35,287 bases of DNA. Origin: Methylocystis sp. (GTDB taxonomy: Bacteria; Pseudomonadota; Alphaproteobacteria; Rhizobiales; Beijerinckiaceae). Location: positions 1-35,287 of the forward strand of contig JAKFXD010000022.1 of the NCBI GenBank assembly GCA_021731565.1, written 5' to 3'. Under the pieces are notes generated by a model. The model did no database searches, had not been told where the DNA came from, and saw only the letters and a program-made list of their open reading frames with translations. Below, piece by piece: positions 1-8,145 of this stretch; positions within the stretch are counted from its first letter, which is position 1, and the number at the start of each line of letters is the position of its first letter. The translations under genes and the position numbers were made by a program.

Positions 1-779
1 ATCTCTCCTTCGCGAGCCTCGACGCCTTCGCCCATGCGCTGCGCATCGCCGTGGCCTGCAAGAGCATGTTGCACATTCTGCACATCGAGGCGCCCGAGAC
101 CGAGGAGGACGATTGGGATCGCTTTCCCCAGGTGCGCGAAATGCTGGCGCGCTGGAAGATGATCGCGCCGAACGCGACCCCGGCCGAGGCGGCCGAACAG
201 CTTGGCGTCAAATTTGTCAAGGCCGCGGTCGAATCGGAATCGCCGGTGATGGGGGTTTCCGCCTATGCCGAGCGGCACCTATGCGACCTTCTGGTGATGA
301 TGACGCGGCCGCGCAGCGCGCTGGAACGCCTGTTCGAAGGGTCGATCGCGGAGGAGACCGCGCGCGAGACTCATGTGCCGGCGCTGTTCCTGCGCGAGGA
401 TCAGAAAGGGTTCGTCGATCGCGAAACCGGCGCGGTGTCGCTCAACACCGTGCTGATGCCGGTCGAGGCGACGGTTTCGCCGCTCGACGCCTTCCGCCAC
501 GTCGCCGACATCGCGCATCGTCTCAATCCGGCCGCCGACGTCATGATGCTGCATGTCGGCGAGGAACTGCCGATTTTCGAAGGGCTGCTCCCGCATATCG
601 AGCTGCGCAAGGGACCGGTGGTCGAGACCATTCTCGGCTACGCCAAGGAGATCAAGGCCGACCTCATCGCCATGCCGACGCGCGGCCGAAAAGGCCTGAT
701 GGAGGCGCTGCGCGGCTCGACCACCGAGCGCGTGCTGCATGAGGCGCCGTGTCCGCTGCTCGCCTCGCCGGTGAAATAA
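1..779 (+). CDS. Universal stress protein, tandem UspA domains (5' partial)
   Basis: The frame is open from base 3 and reads LSFASLDAFAHALRIAVACKSM before the GTG at 51 that the ORF track uses, so the gene starts before the window. Two UspA-like units are visible. The first ends near LVMMTRPRSALERLFEGS. The second starts at NTVLMPVEATVSPLDAF and ends with the typical nucleotide-loop-like stretch MPTRGRKGLMEALRGSTTERVLHEAPCPLL. Tandem UspA proteins are cytosolic stress or ATP-binding proteins. The exact role of this one cannot be told from sequence. It ends with TAA, and no operon partner is visible downstream, where the next gene is convergent. Confidence 0.85.
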   Translation, partial: LSFASLDAFAHALRIAVACKSMLHILHIEAPETEEDDWDRFPQVREMLARWKMIAPNATPAEAAEQLGVKFVKAAVESESPVMGVSAYAERHLCDLLVMMTRPRSALERLFEGSIAEETARETHVPALFLREDQKGFVDRETGAVSLNTVLMPVEATVSPLDAFRHVADIAHRLNPAADVMMLHVGEELPIFEGLLPHIELRKGPVVETILGYAKEIKADLIAMPTRGRKGLMEALRGSTTERVLHEAPCPLLASPVK

Positions 780-879
780 TTCGCGGTACGCGCGAGGCGC
801 TTGCGCCGAAGCGATCCGGAAAGGCTCCGCGAGGCTGGACTGCGTCCAGCTTCGCTTCGCGCGCCACGACGGGCGCCGG

Positions 880-1380
880 CTACAGCGACCGCTGGAAACG
901 CAGCACGCCGCCCTGCGCGCCTTTCAGGATCAAATCGTCGCCCTTCGTGTCCCAATAGGGGCCCGAGAGCAGGACCCCCCAATAGTCGCGCTCGAAGGCG
1001 GCAAGCGGGCCTTCGCATTTCCGTTCGTTGACCGCCGGCATGGTGCGCGGTCCGAGCCGGTTGGGGCCGATGACGAAAATGCCCGACCAGTTCTTGCAGC
1101 CGGAGAAGCCATTGGCGCGGCCTGTCGAATCGATCGATATCCACATCTCCACCGGCGGCGCCTTGCCGTTGATCTCCTTGAGCACGAAATTCTGGTTGTG
1201 CGGGAACGGCTGGTAGCGCGGAATGCCGCCGGTCTCCTTGTTTTCGTCCTCCGGCTGCTTCTGCTCCGCTTCCTGAGGCGACTTGCCGCCGCTCTTGGCG
1301 CCACTCTTGGCGCCAGCTGGCGCGGCGGCGAGCGCAACGGCGCAGAGCGAGGCGGCTAAGGCGAGCAAAATCCTGTTCAT
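880..1380 (-). CDS. Secreted META/HslJ-like domain protein
   Basis: The protein starts MNRILLALAASLCAVALAAAPAGA, a clear Sec signal peptide, followed by a low-complexity Lys/Ser/Glu linker (KSGAKSGGKSPQEAEQKQPEDEN). The C-terminal part contains NGFSGCKNWSG, which resembles the G-x-x-G-C-N core of META/HslJ domains. I chose the ATG at 1380 over the GTG at 1392 because AGGAGGG lies at good spacing for the ATG and abuts the GTG. It is predicted periplasmic and about 166 aa. The function is unknown; META domains are associated with heat-shock or outer-envelope proteins. Its stop faces the upstream stress protein gene. Confidence 0.7.
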   Translation of the reverse strand: MNRILLALAASLCAVALAAAPAGAKSGAKSGGKSPQEAEQKQPEDENKETGGIPRYQPFPHNQNFVLKEINGKAPPVEMWISIDSTGRANGFSGCKNWSGIFVIGPNRLGPRTMPAVNERKCEGPLAAFERDYWGVLLSGPYWDTKGDDLILKGAQGGVLRFQRSL

Positions 1381-1444
1381 CGCGTCAATCACCCTCCTGG
1401 TAAAACGGCCGGCCGCGGCTCCCTCCCGCCTGCGGCGCAGCGCC

Positions 1445-2440
1445 TTATAGCATGCTCGGCAGGACGCGGTCAGGCGGGCGGTGGCCGTCCATGAAGGTTT
1501 TGATATTGATGATGACCTTCTCGCCCATATCGATCCGGCCTTCGATGGTCGCGGAGCCCATATGCGGCAGCAGCGTCACCTTGCCGGATTTGGCGAGCTT
1601 CAGCAGTTTCGGAGAGACGGCGGGCTCATGCTCGAAGACGTCGAGGCCGGCGCCGGCCATCTCGTCGGCCTCCAGCATGCGCACCAGGGCGTTCTCGTCG
1701 ACGATCTCGCCGCGCGCGGTATTCACCATGATGGCGTGGGGACGCAGGTGCGAAAGCCGGCGCGCGGAGAGAAGATGATAGGTCGCGGGCGTGTGCGGGC
1801 AGTGGATCGACACGATATCGACGCGCGCCAGCATCTGATCGAGCGACTCCCAGTAGGTCGCCTCCAATTGCTCTTCGATCTCGGCGCCGAGCCGCCGGCG
1901 ATTGTGGTAGTGGATCGACAGACCGAAACTGTTCGCCCGCCGCGCCAGAGCCTGGCCGATCCTGCCCATGCCGACGATGCCCAGTCTCTTGCCGGTGATC
2001 CGGTGGCCGAGCATCCAGGTCGGCGACCAGCCCGGCCAGGAGCCGTCCGGAATCGCATTGGCGCCTTCGACGAGACGGCGCGCCACGGAAAGGATCAGCG
2101 CCATCGTCATGTCGGCCGTGTCTTCGGTCAGGACGCCGGGCGTATTGGTCACCGTGATCGAGCGGTCGAGGGCCGAGGCGACGTCGATATTGTCGACGCC
2201 ATTGCCGAAATTGGCGATGAGCTTCATTTGCTCGCCGGCCTGAGCGATGAGATGGGAGTCGATGCGGTCGGTGATGGTGGGCACCAGCACGTCGGCGGTG
2301 CGCATGGCCTCGACGAGTTCGTCATGCGTGAGCGGCTTGTCGCTTTCGTTGAGGCGGGTGTCGAACAGCTCGCACATGCGGGTTTCGATCACCTCGGGCA
2401 GACGGCGCGACACGACGACAAGCGGCTTCTTTTTCGGCAT
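1445..2440 (-). CDS. D-2-hydroxyacid dehydrogenase (glyoxylate/hydroxypyruvate reductase type)
   Basis: This 331-aa protein has the full D-isomer 2-hydroxyacid dehydrogenase layout: an N-terminal catalytic half (NFGNGVDNIDV), the NAD(P)-binding GMGRIGQALARR, the catalytic Arg in NTARGEIVDE, the Glu in DVFEHEP, and the catalytic His in LLPHMGSAT. It is closest in appearance to the GyaR/GhrB glyoxylate reductases, which reduce glyoxylate or hydroxypyruvate. In a methylotroph this would fit serine-cycle metabolism, but that is inference. It starts with ATG and is divergent from the SH3 protein gene across about 190 bp. Substrate and cofactor cannot be fixed from sequence. Confidence 0.88.
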   Translation of the reverse strand: MPKKKPLVVVSRRLPEVIETRMCELFDTRLNESDKPLTHDELVEAMRTADVLVPTITDRIDSHLIAQAGEQMKLIANFGNGVDNIDVASALDRSITVTNTPGVLTEDTADMTMALILSVARRLVEGANAIPDGSWPGWSPTWMLGHRITGKRLGIVGMGRIGQALARRANSFGLSIHYHNRRRLGAEIEEQLEATYWESLDQMLARVDIVSIHCPHTPATYHLLSARRLSHLRPHAIMVNTARGEIVDENALVRMLEADEMAGAGLDVFEHEPAVSPKLLKLAKSGKVTLLPHMGSATIEGRIDMGEKVIINIKTFMDGHRPPDRVLPSML

Positions 2441-2631
2441 ATCCCTGGTCCGCCTCCGCGTTTATGTTGTGTTGCAGCAGCGTTTCTGCGATTGCGATGA
2501 TGATCTTCGCCGCTTGGCGGCGGCGGATGAAAAGGCGCCGGCGAATTTCGCCGGCTTCAACCGGGTCTTAACGGCGGTCAGCGACAAAACCAATACGTCC
2601 CCTTTCGCGGACGCATTCGACTTCCTAGCAG

Positions 2632-3255
2632 ATGACGGGCCAAAGACAAGCGAGCGATCACTCCACCATGTCGCGAATAAATGCAGAATTTGCGCCAAAT
2701 TCGACGGCTTTCACAGAGGCTTCGAAACATTTCCAACATCGTTCGGGGGGCGGCGTCGCCGCCTTCGCCGCGGCGCTCCTCTCAGTGCTTTTTTGCGCAG
2801 CGCACGCGCACGCTCTGGAGCCTCAGAAGGGTCCGGTCAGCGGTCTGCCTCTGCCGCGCTATGTCAGCCTCAAATCCGATCGCGTGAATGTGCGCGAGGG
2901 GCCGAGCAAGGAACATCCGACCCTGTGGATTTATGAACGCGCCGCGCTGCCGGTCGAAATCACCGCCGAATTCGAAACCTGGCGCAAGATCCGCGATTCG
3001 GAAGGCACCGAGGGCTGGGTGCTGCATTCGCTGCTGTCGGGACGGCGCACCGCTTTGGTCGCGCCCTGGAAAAAGGAGCCGCAGCTGCTCGTCGCCGAAG
3101 ATCAGAAAACGCCGATGGCCAAGCTCGGCCCGGGCGTCATCGGCAATCTGCGCGGCTGCGACGGCAAATGGTGCCGCATCGCCGGCAAGGGATTCGACGG
3201 CTACATCCAGCAGGAAAATCTCTGGGGCGTCTATCCGGGCGAGAAATTCGAATAG
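2632..3255 (+). CDS. Secreted bacterial SH3-like domain protein
   Basis: An N-terminal hydrophobic stretch (GGGVAAFAAALLSVLFCAAHAHA) looks like a signal peptide. It is followed by two SH3-like units: VSLKSDRVNVREGPSKEHPTLWIYERAALPVEI...WRKIRDSEGTEGWVLHSLLSGRR, then VAEDQKTPMAKLGPGVIGNLRGCDGKWCRIAGKGFDGYIQQENLWGVYPGE. This is the DUF1058/SH3_4 pattern common in Rhizobiales. Such proteins are thought to bind envelope components, but no enzymatic motif is present. Two ATGs are possible (2632 and 2668), neither with a strong ribosome binding site, so the N-terminus is uncertain. The stop codon sits right beside the convergent response regulator stop. Confidence 0.82.
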   Translation: MTGQRQASDHSTMSRINAEFAPNSTAFTEASKHFQHRSGGGVAAFAAALLSVLFCAAHAHALEPQKGPVSGLPLPRYVSLKSDRVNVREGPSKEHPTLWIYERAALPVEITAEFETWRKIRDSEGTEGWVLHSLLSGRRTALVAPWKKEPQLLVAEDQKTPMAKLGPGVIGNLRGCDGKWCRIAGKGFDGYIQQENLWGVYPGEKFE

Positions 3256-3630
3256 TCACTCGGACGGGCGCGCCGGCAGACGGCTCTTGAGTTGCTCGAG
3301 CGCCGCTGAAATGGCGCTGCGACTGAAGGGCTTGGCGACGACCGGCGCATCGGCGTGGGCGCCGAGCACGCCCTGGTCGCCATAGCCGGTCACGAAGGCG
3401 AAGGGCTTATGCCGGCGCTCCAGCACGCCGGGGAGAACATGCGCCTTCTGGCCATTGAGATTGACGTCGAGAAAGGCGAGGTCGAAGTCTTCGCTCGTCG
3501 CCTTTTGCAAGGCGTCTTGCACATTGCCGGCGGTGGCGACGACCTGCGCGCCGAGTTCCTCGAGAAACATTTCGAGCGCCATGGCGATGACGGCCTCGTC
3601 TTCCACGATCAGGACCCGCGGGGCGCTCAT
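3256..3630 (-). CDS. Single-domain response regulator
   Basis: This 124-aa stand-alone receiver has the acidic pocket (VEDE), the phospho-acceptor Asp55 in LAFLDVNLNG, the Thr in FVTGYGD and the Lys in VVAKPF. It has no output domain. Its ATG at 3630 overlaps the stop of the upstream HWE kinase (ATGA), so the two are translationally coupled and almost certainly form one phosphorelay pair. The ORF track runs the frame further upstream, but that part is antisense-frame read-through of the kinase. The downstream target is not visible. Single-domain receivers of this kind often relay phosphate or act as phosphate sinks. Confidence 0.9.
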   Translation of the reverse strand: MSAPRVLIVEDEAVIAMALEMFLEELGAQVVATAGNVQDALQKATSEDFDLAFLDVNLNGQKAHVLPGVLERRHKPFAFVTGYGDQGVLGAHADAPVVAKPFSRSAISAALEQLKSRLPARPSE

Positions 3631-4613
3631 TTGAGCACGTCCGCGGCGAGAGGAATGTCCATCGTGCAGCGTAGTCCTTCGGGCGGAAACTCGACCGCGA
3701 CCCGAGCGCCAGCGTCGGACGCCATCGTTTTCTCGATCAGTCGCATGCCGAATCCTTTCTTCGCGGGGGGCGCGACCGGAGGGCCGCCATGCTCGCGCCA
3801 GGCGAGATGGAGCATGGGCGTTCGGCGTTCGGAGTCGACGCACCAATCGACGGCGATTCGTCCGCTCGACGTCGACAGCGATCCGTGGATGACGGCGTTG
3901 GCGCATAATTCGTGCAGCGTCATCGCCAGAACCGCCGCAATGCGCGGGCAAACGTCGATGTCGGGGCCCGAGATTTCGAAATTTTCCATGCCTGCCGGCG
4001 CAATCGCCGTGCCGATGAGTTCGCCGACCTTCGCTTTCGTCCAATTCTCGCGCGTGAGAACGTCATGCAAGGCGGCGAGCGCCAGCAGGCGGTTCTCGAA
4101 CAGCTCAACGGAATTGGGCTTGAGTTCGCGCAGCGAATGCATGGCGATCGAGTGAACCGTCGCAAGCGTGTTCTTGACGCGATGATTGAGTTCGTGAATG
4201 AGAAGCTGCAAGCGCTCGCGGTCGCGTTCCTGTTCGGTGACGTCGGTGTTGGTGCCGAACCAGCCGACGATGGCGCCGTTCTCATGCAAGGGTTCGATCC
4301 GCGTCAGGAAGGGCCGGTAGAGCCCGTCGGCGCCCCTGAGCGGAAAGATCATCTGGAAGAATTCGCCATGCTCGATCGCATGCGTCCAGCGCTCCAGCAT
4401 TTTGGGCAGCACATCCGGATGATGGACGGATTGCCATCCCCATCCCGCCATCTCCTCCGGCGTCGTGCCGGTGTATTCATACCAACGGTCGTTATACCAG
4501 AAGACCCAGCCGTCCGGCCGCGCCATCCAGGCGAGGTTGGGGATGGAGTTGGCGAGCGCCTTAAACTGCGCGTAGGTAAGATCAGATTCTCTTTCCGCAG
4601 CCCGTTGCGCCAT
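3627..4613 (-). CDS. PAS-HWE family sensor histidine kinase
   Basis: From the N-terminus: a PAS domain (about residues 15-128, IPNLAWMARPDGWVFWYNDRWYEYTG ... GTNTDVTEQ), then the HWE dimerisation box ELNHRVKNTLATVHSIA with His144, the N-box HELCANAVIHGSLS, and the diagnostic W-x-E motif WREHGGPPV near the C-terminus. No membrane segments are present, so it is a cytosolic sensor. The PAS domain lacks the LOV cysteine motif, so I do not call it a blue-light receptor. I prefer the ATG at 4613 to the TTG at 4652. It overlaps the downstream response regulator by ATGA. A long hairpin lies just upstream of its start codon. Confidence 0.9.
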   Translation of the reverse strand: MAQRAAERESDLTYAQFKALANSIPNLAWMARPDGWVFWYNDRWYEYTGTTPEEMAGWGWQSVHHPDVLPKMLERWTHAIEHGEFFQMIFPLRGADGLYRPFLTRIEPLHENGAIVGWFGTNTDVTEQERDRERLQLLIHELNHRVKNTLATVHSIAMHSLRELKPNSVELFENRLLALAALHDVLTRENWTKAKVGELIGTAIAPAGMENFEISGPDIDVCPRIAAVLAMTLHELCANAVIHGSLSTSSGRIAVDWCVDSERRTPMLHLAWREHGGPPVAPPAKKGFGMRLIEKTMASDAGARVAVEFPPEGLRCTMDIPLAADVLK

Positions 4614-4631
4614 CGCCCCGCCCGAGTCTCG

Positions 4632-4668
4632 AAGAGGTCGGCGTCCCGTCAAACGACGCCGAACTCTT
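4632..4668 (-). promoter_or_regulatory. Long hairpin in the 5' leader of the HWE kinase
   Basis: The sequence AAGAG-g-TCGGCGTC, a 9-nt spacer, then GACGCCGA-a-CTCTT pairs perfectly except for one internal mismatch (5 + 8 bp). On the minus strand it lies between irr and the kinase, ending about 19 nt before the kinase ATG. No T-run follows on either strand, so it is not a canonical terminator. It could be an RNA processing or stability element, or limit read-through from irr. Confidence 0.5.
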
Positions 4669-4704
4669 TGGAACCATATCTTCCTTTCCTAAGATAGGGC
4701 GGCC

Positions 4705-5166
4705 TCAGGCGCGGCGAAGACGCACGACGACATCCACGCGCGCGACGCGCAAACCCTCCGGCGGCCGGGGAAGATCGGAAACCGATACGTTCGCGCCGGC
4801 GATGTCGTAAAGCTCGCCATCGTCCTCGAGCAGAAAATGGTGGTGGTCGGCGGTGTTGGTGTCGAAATACACCCGCGCTCCGTCGACGGCGATTTCGCGC
4901 AGCAGGCCCGCCTGGGTGAACTGGTGGAGCGTGTTGTAGACCGTGGCGAGCGAGACCGAGAGATTGGCCGCGAGCGCCTCTTCATAGAGCCGCTCCGCCG
5001 TCACATGGCGGTCGCCGTCCGGTCCGAACAGCAGTTCCCCCAGCGCCAGCCGCTGGCGGGTCGGCCGCAGCCCCGCGTCGGCCAGCAGTTCGCCGACCGG
5101 CTTGCGCGGGCAAGCGTCGGGCTTCGAAGCGTCGGGCGGAGCGATCGGCGTTTGGTCGGCGTCCAT
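4705..5166 (-). CDS. irr: Irr, iron response regulator (Fur superfamily)
   Basis: This 153-aa Fur-family protein has the winged-helix start AGLRPTRQRLALGELLFG, the recognition region VSLATVYNTLHQFTQAGLL, and the triple histidine DTNTADHHHFLL that marks Irr rather than Fur. It ends VARVDVVVRLRR as in rhizobial Irr. Irr represses or activates iron and haem genes in alphaproteobacteria and is degraded when haem is available. The N-terminus has a Cys-Pro (ACPRKPV) at the same distance before AGLRPTR as the haem-regulatory CP in Bradyrhizobium Irr, but the following residues differ. It is divergent from fabA, which is the conserved Rhizobiales arrangement. I saw no clear ICE box upstream. Confidence 0.92.
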   Translation of the reverse strand: MDADQTPIAPPDASKPDACPRKPVGELLADAGLRPTRQRLALGELLFGPDGDRHVTAERLYEEALAANLSVSLATVYNTLHQFTQAGLLREIAVDGARVYFDTNTADHHHFLLEDDGELYDIAGANVSVSDLPRPPEGLRVARVDVVVRLRRA

Positions 5167-5365
5167 TCGCGGCTTTCTACTGGCGGTTTTCCCTTGGCAT
5201 CATAGGGACAATGGCGGGAAATTCAACGCCGCTCGGCTGTTGCGGCCTTTTCGCCACGACGCTTTCGGCCCGCGCGAGCCTATGTTACGGATCGCTTCGC
5301 CCAGAAGCGGCGCCCCCGCCGGCGCCGGAAAAAACAAGGGCGCGCCGGAAGGCGCTCGGGGAGGA

Positions 5366-5383
5366 TGGGCCCATAAAGGCCCA
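5366..5383 (+). other. Inverted repeat upstream of fabA
   Basis: TGGGCC-cataaa-GGCCCA forms a perfect 6-bp stem ending 20 nt before the fabA ATG. It lies in the irr-fabA intergenic region (about 237 bp), which otherwise shows no clear promoter. It could be an operator or an mRNA leader hairpin; the sequence alone does not decide. Confidence 0.35.
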
Positions 5384-5403
5384 AAAGCGAGGAACAGGGA
5401 AAT

Positions 5404-5922
5404 ATGGGCGAAAGGCGCTCCTCATTCGGCTACGAGGATTTACTGGCGTGCGGCGAGGAGAGGCTGTTCGGCGCTGGAAATGCGCAGCTGCCGCTGCCGC
5501 CGATGCTGATGTTCGACCGCATCACGGAAATTTTCGAGGAGGGCGGCGCGCATGGCAAGGGCTATATGCGGGCCGAACTCGACGTCAAGCCGAGCCTCTG
5601 GTTCTTCGACTGCCATTTCAAGGGCAATCCCGTGATGCCCGGCTGCCTTGGCCTCGACGCGCTGTGGCAGATGGTGGGGTTCTATCTGGCCTGGCTGGAC
5701 AATCCGGGGCGCGGCATGGCGCTCGGCGTCGGCGAGGTGAAATTTTCCGGCCAGGTGCGGCCGCACACCAAGCTCGTCACCTATGGCGTCGACTTCACGC
5801 GGCTGCGCACCGGCAAGCTCGTGATCGGGCTGGCCGACGGCTGGGTCGCGGCGGATGGCGAGCGTATTTACGAGGCCAAGGACCTCAAGGTCTGCCTCGC
5901 CAAAGAGGCGCCGGCCGCCTGA
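5404..5922 (+). CDS. fabA: 3-hydroxydecanoyl-ACP dehydratase/isomerase FabA
   Basis: FabA dehydrates 3-hydroxydecanoyl-ACP and isomerises trans-2- to cis-3-decenoyl-ACP, the branch point to unsaturated fatty acids. The 172-aa length is that of E. coli FabA. The active-site His71 lies in [14 protein letters not shown] and Asp85 in CLGLDALWQ, matching E. coli His70 and Asp84. The ATG is preceded by GAGGAACAGGG at good spacing. fabB follows after 54 bp on the same strand and fabI after that, so the three probably form one transcription unit for anaerobic-type unsaturated fatty acid synthesis. Confidence 0.96.
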   Translation: MGERRSSFGYEDLLACGEERLFGAGNAQLPLPPMLMFDRITEIFEEGGAHGKGYMRAELDVKPSLWFFDCHFKGNPVMPGCLGLDALWQMVGFYLAWLDNPGRGMALGVGEVKFSGQVRPHTKLVTYGVDFTRLRTGKLVIGLADGWVAADGERIYEAKDLKVCLAKEAPAA

Positions 5923-5976
5923 AACGGATCGGCAAGAACGCGCGAGACAGCGGACCGCGCGCCAGGGGAGAGCGAG

Positions 5977-7200
5977 ATGAGACGAGTCGTCGTCACCGGC
6001 ATGGGCATCGTGTCCTCGATCGGCAACACCACGCAGGAGGTCGTCGCCTCGCTGCGCGAAGCGAAATCCGGCATCGTGCGCGCGGAAAAATACGCCGAAC
6101 TCGGCTTTCGCTCGCAGGTCTACGGACTGCCGTCGCTGGACCCATCGACGATGGTCGACCGCCGCGCCATGCGCTTTCATGCGACCGGCACGGCCTGGAA
6201 CCATGTCGCCATGGATCAGGCGATCGCCGACGCCGGCCTCACCGAGGCGGAAATCTCCCATGAGCGCACCGGCATCATCATGGGTTCGGGCGGTCCCTCG
6301 ACCCATACGCTTGTCGAGTCGGCGGACATCACCCGCACCAAGGGACCCAAGCGCGTCGGTCCCTTCGCCGTGCCCAAATGCATGTCCTCGACCGCCTCGG
6401 CGACTCTCGCCGTCTGGTTCAAGATCAAGGGCGTCAACTATTCCATCTCCTCGGCCTGCGCCACGTCCAATCACTGCATCGGCAACGCCTATGAGCTGAT
6501 CCAGCACGGCAAGCAGGACATGATTTTCGCCGGCGGCTGCGAGGAATTGGAGTGGGAGCTCTCGGTCCTCTTCGACGCCATGGGCGCGATGTCCTCCTCC
6601 TATAATGATCGCCCGGCGACGGCCTCGCGCGCCTATGACAAGAATCGCGACGGCTTCGTCATCGCCGGCGGCGCCGGCGTGCTGGTGCTGGAAGAATTCG
6701 AACACGCCAAGGCGCGGGGCGCGAAAATCTACGCCGAGGTCGCCGGCTATGGCGCGACGTCCGACGGCTACGACATGGTCGCGCCCTCGGGCGAAGGCGC
6801 GGTGCGCTGTATGAAACAGGCGCTCGCGACGGTGAAATGCCCGATCGACTACATCAATCCGCACGCCACCGCGACGCCGGTCGGCGACGCCAAGGAGATC
6901 GAAGCTTTGCGCGAAGTGTTCGGCGTCGGCGACAAATGTCCGCCGATCGCCGCGACCAAATCCCTGACCGGTCATTCGCTCGGCGCGACCGGCGTGCAGG
7001 AGGCGATCTATTCGCTGTTGATGATGCAGAACGGCTTCATCTGCGAGAGCGCCAATATCGAAGAGCTTGATCCGGATTTCGCCGACATGCCGATCATGCG
7101 GGCGCGCCGCGACAATGTGAAGCTCGGCGCGGTGCTGTCGAACTCCTTCGGCTTCGGCGGCACCAATGCGACATTGGCGTTCAAGCATCCGGACGCTTGA
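5977..7200 (+). CDS. fabB: Beta-ketoacyl-ACP synthase I FabB
   Basis: This is a thiolase-fold condensing enzyme that elongates acyl-ACP with malonyl-ACP and is essential with FabA for unsaturated fatty acids. Its 407 aa show the nucleophile Cys161 in [15 protein letters not shown] and the two catalytic histidines in [11 protein letters not shown] and [12 protein letters not shown]. The C-terminal [15 protein letters not shown] is typical. Position directly after fabA supports FabB rather than FabF. The start ATG follows GGGGAGAGCGAG. A gap of about 130 bp follows before fabI. Confidence 0.96.
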   Translation: MRRVVVTGMGIVSSIGNTTQEVVASLREAKSGIVRAEKYAELGFRSQVYGLPSLDPSTMVDRRAMRFHATGTAWNHVAMDQAIADAGLTEAEISHERTGIIMGSGGPSTHTLVESADITRTKGPKRVGPFAVPKCMSSTASATLAVWFKIKGVNYSISSACATSNHCIGNAYELIQHGKQDMIFAGGCEELEWELSVLFDAMGAMSSSYNDRPATASRAYDKNRDGFVIAGGAGVLVLEEFEHAKARGAKIYAEVAGYGATSDGYDMVAPSGEGAVRCMKQALATVKCPIDYINPHATATPVGDAKEIEALREVFGVGDKCPPIAATKSLTGHSLGATGVQEAIYSLLMMQNGFICESANIEELDPDFADMPIMRARRDNVKLGAVLSNSFGFGGTNATLAFKHPDA

Positions 7201-7331
7201 TGACTTAATCTTGCTCCTACTGGCGCGGCAGCGCGTCGACTCTCAAGAACGGCGTAACGCGTGTCGCGTGCTTGCAGTCGTGCAACTGCAATGCCTGGCG
7301 GGCGCGTCATCTTTCCGAGGAATGTTTGTCT

Positions 7332-8141
7332 ATGACGGTCGCCAGCAATTTGATGCAGGGTAAGCGCGGGCTCATCATGGGCGTCGCCAATGATCATTCG
7401 ATCGCCTATGGCATCGCGCGCGTTCTGGCGCGCCACGGCGCGACGCTCGCCTTCACCTATCAGGGCGAAGGGCTCGGCAAACGCGTCAAGCCGCTCGCTC
7501 AGGAATTGGGTTCGAGCCTCGTTCTGCCTTGCGACGTCGAGGACATTTCGACCATCGATCAGGTCTTCGCCCGTCTCGACTATGACTGGGGCGACATGGA
7601 CTTTCTCGTCCATTCCATCGCCTATTCCGACAAGAGCGAATTGAAGGGGCTTTACGCCGACACAAGCCGAGAAAATTTCATCCGCACCCTGGTGATTTCC
7701 TGCTTCTCCTTTACCGAGGCCGCGCGCCGCGCCGCGTCTCTCATGAAGAAAGGCGGGTCGCTGCTGACGGTGAGCTTTGGCGGCGGCACCCATGTCATGC
7801 CCAATTACAATGTGATGGGCGTGGCGAAAGCCGCGCTCGATTCATCGGTGCGCTATCTTGCCGCCGATTTCGGCGATCGCGGCATTCGGGTCAATGCGCT
7901 GTCGCCCGGTCCGGTGCGCACCATGGCCGGCGCCGGCATCACCGGCGCGCGCGCGATGGGCGCGTTCCAGAAGAAGCACTGCCCGCTGCGTCGAATGATC
8001 ACGCTTGATGAAATCGGCGGCTCGGCGCTCTATTTGCTCTCTGAGCTTTCGGGCGGCGTGACCGGCGAAGTCCATCTCGTCGACGCCGGCTACAACATCA
8101 TGCTGCAGCCCCGTCCGGAAGATCTGAACGGCGAGGAGTGA
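7332..8141 (+). CDS. fabI: Enoyl-ACP reductase FabI (NADH)
   Basis: FabI reduces trans-2-enoyl-ACP in the last step of each fatty acid elongation cycle. This 269-aa SDR-fold protein shows the divergent nucleotide motif GLIMGVANDHSIAYGIA and the catalytic Tyr159-x6-Lys166 in NYNVMGVAKAAL. I took the ATG at 7332 (after CCGAGGAATG) rather than the track's upstream TTG, because FabI homology starts at MQGKRGLIMG. Two positions differ from E. coli FabI: the residue matching Gly93 is Ala97 (HSIAY), and the one matching Tyr146 is Phe149 (TVSFGGGTH). Both lie at or near the triclosan and substrate pocket. The cytochrome gene follows after 4 bp. Confidence 0.94.
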   Translation: MTVASNLMQGKRGLIMGVANDHSIAYGIARVLARHGATLAFTYQGEGLGKRVKPLAQELGSSLVLPCDVEDISTIDQVFARLDYDWGDMDFLVHSIAYSDKSELKGLYADTSRENFIRTLVISCFSFTEAARRAASLMKKGGSLLTVSFGGGTHVMPNYNVMGVAKAALDSSVRYLAADFGDRGIRVNALSPGPVRTMAGAGITGARAMGAFQKKHCPLRRMITLDEIGGSALYLLSELSGGVTGEVHLVDAGYNIMLQPRPEDLNGEE

Positions 8142-8145
8142 GCAA

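Noticed and set aside
5167-5403. Irr box (ICE motif) between irr and fabA
   Set aside because: I could not find a TTTAGAA-N3-TTCTAAA-like sequence in the region.
5440-7188. 582-aa antisense ORF opposite fabA-fabB
   Set aside because: Mirror frame of two certain genes; no domain recognisable and no ribosome binding site considered credible.
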